A stretch of DNA of 64,000 nucleotides from Lumbricus rubellus. Lineage: Eukaryota; Annelida; Clitellata; Crassiclitellata; Lumbricidae. The stretch covers positions 29,954,329 to 30,018,328 of the forward strand of contig OX243825.1 of assembly GCA_945859605.1 (NCBI GenBank). The letters run 5' to 3'. The notes beneath the pieces are model-generated. The model saw only the letters and a program-made list of their open reading frames with translations. It did not search any database and was not told the DNA's origin. Position numbers and translations under genes: made by a program. This document shows, piece by piece, positions 57,829-64,000 of the stretch; the stretch's first letter is position 1; the number at the start of each line of letters is the position of its first letter.

Positions 57829-58055
57829 ACGTACGTACGTACGTTTGTATGTGTATGTATGTATGTATGTATGTATGTATGTATGTATGTATGTATGTAT
57901 GTATGTATGTATGTATGTATGCATGTATGTATGTATGTATGTATGTATGTATGTATGTATGTATGTATGTATGTATGTATGTATGTATGTATGTATGTAT
58001 GTATGTATGTATGTATGTATGTATGTATGTATGTATGTATGCATGTATGTATGTA
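57829..58055. repeat. (TATG)n array with short (CGTA)n lead
   Basis: (ACGT)-type lead at 57829-57845, then about 50 TATG units. Confidence 0.98.
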
Positions 58056-58865
58056 TCAATCAATCAAGAAGCAAACAAGATAATAATAGCATCACATCAA
58101 AATAAACATGAACGCTCTTGGTAACACAGGGAAACCCAGAAGGGACTGCAAAGTCCCGCTGGTTAGGGCCACCTATGCACATTTTCTGGTACTAGGCATT
58201 TACAGGTTCAGTACAAAAAGGTTATTTACTATATTCCATAATGATAAATCAAAATAAATCAAAACTTAACTAAGAAAACTAAACGTTCGAAATTTTTATC
58301 ATCGCGATACTACATAATATGCAGAATGCAGATCTAAACATGATGATGTTAAGCTACAAGTTTTTGCCGAAAAAAAATACCAAGCTTTATAAAATAAGAA
58401 AACCTTAACTATGAAATTCTAGACAGATCTAAACATGTTGAATTGTTGATGTTAAGCAACAAATCTGTATTTAAAAAAATCAATACCAAACTTTATAAAG
58501 TAAGAAAACCTTAACTATGAAAATCAAACCTTAACTAAGCAGGGAGAAGGAACCCGAACAGTTTCGATCAATCAACCATAAACGTAAGCAATGCTTAAAT
58601 AACCTAAGAGTTGGGATACTGCGAAGGTTTTGAGGTAATTTATTCCATTCATTAGGAACTGCACACTTAATCGAGAATTTTCTAGAATTTGTTCTGGCAC
58701 GCACGGTTCGATAAGAGGCTAAGTTTCTCGTGCTGTAGAAGTGTATATCTGAGGCTAGGGTAAAGAGATTGGCATGGGAGATAGGCAATGTGTTATAAGA
58801 ATATCGATGCATGAATTCACACATTTGCAGTTGCTTAATTTGTAACACTTTTAGAATCCCAAGTG
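58056..58865 (-). mobile_element. 5'-truncated LINE (same clade as 31745-33945) between TATG arrays
   Basis: Minus strand from 58865 encodes LGILKVLQIKQLQMCEFMHR, then RKFSIKCAVPNEWNKLPQNL and FKHCLRLWLI, ending near 58531. The 3' UTR has a GGGACTGCAAAGTCCCGCTG hairpin at 58143. The 3' end has CAATCAATCAA next to the array. Two partial internal duplicates (ATCTAAACATG-TGATGTTAAGC at about 58330 and 58428) lie in the UTR. Confidence 0.88.
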
Positions 58866-59035
58866 TGCGTATATATGTATGTGTGTGTGTGTGCGACGTA
58901 CAAACATGCATACATACACACATACACTGTACGTGTGTGTACGTGTGTATGTATGTATGTATGTATGTATGTATGTATGTATGTATGTATGTATGTATGT
59001 ATGTATGTATGTATGTATATATGTATGTATGTATG
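58866..59035. repeat. (TG)n/(TATG)n array
   Basis: Mixed GT and CATA repeats, then about 23 TATG units. Confidence 0.95.
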
Positions 59036-59187
59036 TGAACTTGTTATAGCGCCCCTTCAAGCTCACTACTCAGAGGCGCTCCCGATGCAGAGCGGACACT
59101 GCATCGGAGTTTCACGCCGAAGCGCTGAGCAATTGTGAGTGAAGGACTTGCCCAAGGTCCTTACGCGGTTTGAGGGTGGATTCGAAT
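59036..59187 (-). mobile_element. Short LINE/SINE 3' fragment between TATG arrays
   Basis: Has TTATAGCGCCCCTTCAAGCT and CTACTCAGAGGCGCTCCCGA (LINE-family 3' end), followed by GGACTTGCCCAAGGTCCTTA. Flanked on both sides by TATG repeat. Confidence 0.7.
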
Positions 59188-59272
59188 GTATGTATGTATG
59201 TATGTATGTATGTATGTATGTATGTATGTATGTATGTATGTATGTATGTTTGTATGTATGAATGTATGTATG

Positions 59273-59303
<31 letters not shown>

Positions 59304-59366
59304 GTATGTATGTATGTATGTATGCATGTATGTATGTATGTATGTATGTTTGTATTTATGTATGTG
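59188..59366. repeat. (TATG)n array
   Basis: About 44 units with scattered changes. Confidence 0.98.
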
Positions 59367-62300
59367 TTGCGGACCTACCCGTCTCGTCACAAGCGGCACA
59401 AGCCCCCTCGCCGCCGGCGCATCGACCGACGCACGAGGGGTCGCGAGCTGGGCCTCTCGACTCGGACGCAACTCCCTTGCTTCAAATTGATCGGAGCCGC
59501 CCGAGTCGCTCTCTCGCCGGTGTCTACTATCAGTGTAACGGGCCGCCAAGGCGCCGTCGCTCCCTTCACTATCCGGCCAAGACGGCTCTGAAACGGTCGC
59601 TCGTGAGAGGGTATAGAGCTCGGAGGCGTTGGAGTCCGACTCTGCCCCGTCCGCGGCCACCGGGTGGGTAGCAACCTGAGCGCCAGGATGGCCGCCTGTG
59701 CTCAAATCAGGGTTCGCTCCTCTCCGGGCAGACGACCCTCGCTTGGAGCTCCCCTTCACGGCCACGGGCTTCTTCGTTCGCTTGCCCGACCGTCCAGACC
59801 TCCGTCTTATCATATTACACGCCACAGCTCGTGTACTGGTGCCACCGACGGGCATCACCGAAGTTTGTCTTCTCTCGCCCGGCCAAAACGCGCGGAACCA
59901 CGGCCATTCGAGGGGTCCAAGCCCCAAGCCGCGCCAGAACGACATTATCAACTTCGAAACCAGGGAATGGAAAACACGGACAATATACTAGGTCGCTGCG
60001 TCGATTCGCAAACGGCAACCTAACCAGCTGGTACCAGGATCAATTTTACAACGCCCAGTGCGACCAGGTAGTTGTGTCGATCGATCGGCGGCCGGAGATC
60101 CGGACGACCGCCGTCAATTTGTTTCACTGAGATCGACGCTAGACGGTCGTTCAAAGAAAAGACGGACCGCTAGCTCTCTCCCTACGATCACTGTCTCTTA
60201 CGCCCGTAGGCAATGCACTGTGTGCGGCTTCGCGCCGACTTCGAGAATGACCAGAAACCCTTAGCCCGTAGGCGATTCACTTCACGCGGCCGAACCGTCG
60301 GCTCCGAGGGTGTCCAGAAATTCCCTCCTTCAACTCACTGTCTTCTTTTCCGTAACCAACCCGCTTCACGCGGCCGAACTGTCGCTACCGAGAGGGGCCT
60401 TCAAATTCGCTCTCCCTCTTCGTTCACTGACTTGCTCGCCCGTAGGCGTTGACCGTATGCGGCTTCGCGCCGACTTCGAACTTCTGCCCTGAAACCACTC
60501 TGACGCGCGCTCGACGTCGCTCAGAACAGCATCGGTCGACCCCAGGCGCTTAAAAAGGCCGGGGACCTAGCAATGCAATTGAGCTAACGCCTAGGACGCT
60601 TAGGGTAACGTAATTAGAGGCTGGTAACTGACATTAAAGGGACTGTTAACTACCCCGATCGGTTGGCTGCGACCGATACGTCCGTCGCCGGCCTTGTAGC
60701 TGAGGCGGCCCGGCGACGAACCTTACAGGGCCTGTGACAATATTTTCCCTCTCTCGCTCCCTGCTCGTTAAGGGGAGGAAAGATGCGGCACGGTACAGGT
60801 AACACGGCGGTGAAAAGCGTTTGTCGATAGCTCACCCCGTCTAAAAGTTATGAATGAATTAAGACCCACGGCGCGTAGCCTCGGGGCACTCTTCCCGGGC
60901 CGATACCGATCAGGTCAGGCCTCCAGCGGCGCACCTACTAACAATGTTATCTCACGATGGATTTCCGCCCGTCAAGACAAGGGCGTACGGCGTGAATCTT
61001 CGGCGTAGGCTCGATTGAACGCCTGATCCACCACTCACAATGACGTACTCCCGGGGCAGACCGTGCCCGTCGAATACACGAACAGGTTACAGGGAACACG
61101 GGGAAAAGCCGGGCGGCCTCCCTTCGGTAACGGATACAGAAACGACCGTTAGAGCTGCGGTCGATCTCTCAACAGTTTATCACTCACAAGATCGTCCTGC
61201 ACAGTTTGACACCAAGAACGTGCGGATCGGTCAACAGACGACAAAGCTACCGCGAGAGCGGGCTCTACGCGGCGCTTGGTTTTGAAAGTCAGAATCAGAT
61301 GATATAGCGGGGAAAGACCGGGTGGCCTCTCTTCTACGTAAATATCTCGAAAACCGTTCTACGGACACTCAACGTGTCTGTGAGATGGATCAAGCAGCGG
61401 TCCTCGCTGCGTAGTTTGACACTAGCCGCTCGTTGATCGGACGAAAACCGACCGAGATATCGTCAATCAAAGTTAACACACACAACCAACACTGACAATT
61501 TCAACGGTCACTGCACCGACCTCTCGCCGCGAGCAGGAAGGGCAGAATTATCTGAGTGACCTGAGAGGGGAACCAACTGAATGTAACGGACTAGGCCAAC
61601 GCGCGCCTATCCCTTGTTTTACGATGCGCGGCGCCCGTTCGGAAGGACGAGCGCCTCAAGATGCACTGAATACCGGTGTCGGCCGCTTGGTCTCGGCCGA
61701 CGATGAAACACTGACTCTAGCTGACACTGAACGAACTCTCAACACCGTGCAGAAAACTCACCACGCGCGTCGTGCGCCGGAGTGGACTCAACCCTTAACT
61801 CTCGAACACGCAGGTATGGCAAGCGATCACCCGACACGGCCCTGCTACTCGGCCGAACGACAGACCAAAGTGTAAAGGAAAGATAATATAATAGTTAAAG
61901 AATCGTTTTGTTATGCATGTATATCACTTTAAGAGGCTCGGCGGCCGACAGAGTATGGCCGACCGCCTACACGACGGGGTCACTCTGTATTATGTATCTT
62001 ATGTTTAACTCCGTACTCCCCTGCAGACTCGAGGCGCTGCAGCGTCGCCTTCACAGACCTGTGTTAACGCGCGCGCTCGGGGACGGGTGCCGAAGCCGTC
62101 CGACCGAGGCGCGAGTGCAAAACCAACGATGTTTCAAATGAACTACAAGGTTCGATTTTCTGAACTGAATAATCAACGGAAAAGTCGTTTGTCACAAGAG
62201 GAAAGAAACTCGTACGGCGCTCCGAGAGCGAGCGCTTCCCCAGACCCGGCGCTGAGGCGTCGCCACCGAAGCTTTCAACGAGGCAGGTAGCACCCTCTTT

Positions 62301-63628
62301 CTAAAGCCACGGATGAAGATAATCAGTTGACTGTCGACAGTGAAGTCAACGGCTGATCGATCGATTCGGAGCGGTCAATCGTCGATGGAAAAGATGAGTA
62401 CAGAATTGTTTACTCCCCGAGGGCAGCCCGTGTGCGGCCGCTGCTCCCCGTCCTCGGACCACTGGCGCCGAGGCGTCGCCCAACAAAGACCTGATCGGTC
62501 GTGAACCACACGAGGCAGTTCTACCTACTGACTCTACCAGTCGAAGCTATCCACCTTCTGCTGGAGGTGATTCAGAAACCAGACGACAACGAAGCGTGCT
62601 CTGAAAACGAGCGATTGGCAACACGGTATCAATTCACGTACGAGCCCTACCCGCGGCGTCCGTGGCCGTGCGGTGCCGAAGCGCAGCGGCCGGGACGTCC
62701 GACGAGTGAATGATGAGTTAGCGCGGGTATATGTATGTATATTAAGATTTCAACGGCCGAAGCCGGTCACCAAGTAACTGTCACACAACGTAGCTGATCG
62801 AGCAGGGAGGGAGCCCAAACCCTTACCCTACCGAACCTTTCGCATGCACCACGGAACGGGTCTTCCGACGGTCGGGGACCGCGGATAATCGAACCGGTAT
62901 CAGTTTGCCCTCGAACTCTTGACCGAAACAGCTATGACGCAGATTAGCCGGGTTAGCAGCTATCGATACGCCACTGGATACGTTTGGCCGGTAAACGACG
63001 TCGAATACCAAGGTATTGAGTGGTCGTCAGCGCGCCGTATATGTCGTGATAAATGCAGAATCATACACAGTGTGTTGTCTTGCTACACCTATCCGATACT
63101 TAAGCAGCGCAGCGTGTGGCAGGCTTTATTCCACGGATGTTTTAATGAAAAATATAGATGTAGCTCTCTATATCTAGTCATTGACCGATACACGTAAATT
63201 CGACCGTAATTCGAATAAAATTCATATCTTTCGATCGGATACAGCTATCGCTTAGCTCTCAACGGCAATTCGACAGCCCGATAATTTATCTTTCGAACGG
63301 TGTATTCAGAAATTCGATACCATTATCCGCGCAAATTTCATATGCGCCCAAAGTCAAAAGTTGCTGTCTGCACACTATACTTTGGCTATAAAACACGAAT
63401 CGGTCTTCCGTAGGTGAAACTTTTCACCGTGAATTTTGACCGCTTAACGCCCCATGGCAAACTTGTAGTGAAACGATTTACTAGTCGATCCGCATATACC
63501 GCGAATTTCTATCGGCCATAGCTCCGGCGCTATAAGGAATCCCGCGACCCTACTTTGGTCGCCCATGTATTGTCAGTTACCAGCTTATGTTTCATATACT
63601 GAATTTCGTCTTGTGGCATTTCCGCCAC

Positions 63629-63629
<1 letters not shown>
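59367..63629. other. GC- and CpG-rich block between TATG arrays, origin unknown
   Basis: 4.26 kb with much higher G+C and CpG than anything else here, starting and ending abruptly at TATG arrays. It contains diverged tandem units. Examples are GTGCGGCTTCGCGCCGACTT at 60220 and a near copy at about 60458, a GGGGAAA-GCCGGGCGGCCTC pair at about 61100 and 61312, and an AGGCGTCGCC pair at 62255 and 62471. On the minus strand 59951-59375 is open for about 190 codons, with a basic then Ser/Asp/Glu-rich protein (MIRRRSGRSGKRTKKP; SDSNASELYTLSRATVSEPS). This could be the N-terminus of a gag-like retroelement ORF1 after a long repeated 5' UTR. I recognise no enzyme domain. Confidence 0.4.
59375..59951 (-). 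CDS. Unrecognised basic/Ser-rich open frame, possible retroelement ORF1 start
   Basis: About 190 non-repeat codons before the frame runs into TATG repeat. Lys/Arg-rich N-terminal part, then an acidic Ser-rich part (DSEGSDGALAARYTDS; ESDSGGSDQFEAREL). No zinc knuckle or RT seen. GC-rich DNA easily gives chance open frames, so the call is weak. The C-terminus is lost at the array. Confidence 0.25.
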
Positions 63630-63659
<30 letters not shown>

Positions 63660-64000
63660 TGTATGTATGTATGTATGTATGTATGTATGTATGTTTGTAT
63701 GTATGTATGTATGTATGTATGTATGTATGTATGTATGCATATATGCATGTATGCATGTATGTATGTATGTATGTATATATGTAATACGTATGTATCTATG
63801 TATGTATGTATGTATGTATGTACATGTATGTATGTATGTATGTATGTATGTATGTATGTATGTATGTATGTATGTATGTATGTATGTATGCATGCATGTA
63901 TGTATGTATGTATGTATGTATGTATGTATGTATGTATGTATGTGTGTATGTATGTATGTATGTATGTATGTATGTATGTTTGTATGTATGTATGTATGTA
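63630..64000. repeat. (TATG)n array running off the window
   Basis: More than 80 units with minor variants (ATAC, CATG). Continues past 64000. Confidence 0.98.

Noticed and set aside
59664..62713. Many overlapping frames in the GC-rich block
   Set aside because: Stop codons are rare in GC-rich DNA. The frames overlap on both strands and show no motifs. Only the minus frame at 59375-59951 was kept, as a weak call.

Overview
The window reads as nuclear DNA of a marine deuterostome invertebrate, most likely an echinoderm. The reasons are split genes with standard GT/AG introns, very frequent taggcctac-type words, a dense and mostly non-autonomous transposon load, and several fold-back elements resembling the TU elements described from sea urchins. 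The species call is inference. Nothing bacterial or viral was seen.

The only host genes I can support are two tandem, same-strand copies of a DEG/ENaC (acid-sensing-channel-like) subunit. Copy A (14008-35649) has seven exons that join with consistent phases into an intact 545-residue protein. It has TM1, a cysteine-rich ectodomain and TM2. Copy B (from 43980) matches exons 1-6 with the same splice phases (1,0,1,0,0,1) and runs past the last exon I can see, so its exon 7 should lie beyond 64000. Both copies carry V-G in place of the N-terminal H-G gating motif. Copy A has G-G-T in place of the usual G-x-S filter in TM2.

Layout: 1-6000 is 5' flank with two hAT relics, a LINE tail and a rearranged copy of the exon-1 upstream block. 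From 6030 to 14007 lies the upstream part of duplication unit A. From 14008 to 35649 is gene A, with introns packed with nested mobile elements. From 35650 to 38870 is a spacer with one fold-back element, one MITE and one LINE tail. From about 38870 duplication unit B begins, with gene B from 43980. From 58056 to the end the sequence is LINE debris between TATG arrays, then a GC-rich block (59367-63629) unlike everything else.

Because the two units are paralogous, each acts as the empty-site control for insertions in the other. This gives exact ends and target-site duplications (TSDs) for many elements. Most insertions post-date the duplication.

The most unusual themes are three. First, a group of fold-back elements whose ends are arrays of about 15-bp iterons, with different iteron sequences but the same layout and 8-9 bp TSDs. 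Second, at least five LINE pieces and the GC-rich block sit inside (TATG)n arrays on both sides, and all the LINE pieces point the same way. Third, non-autonomous elements carry private minisatellites inside them.
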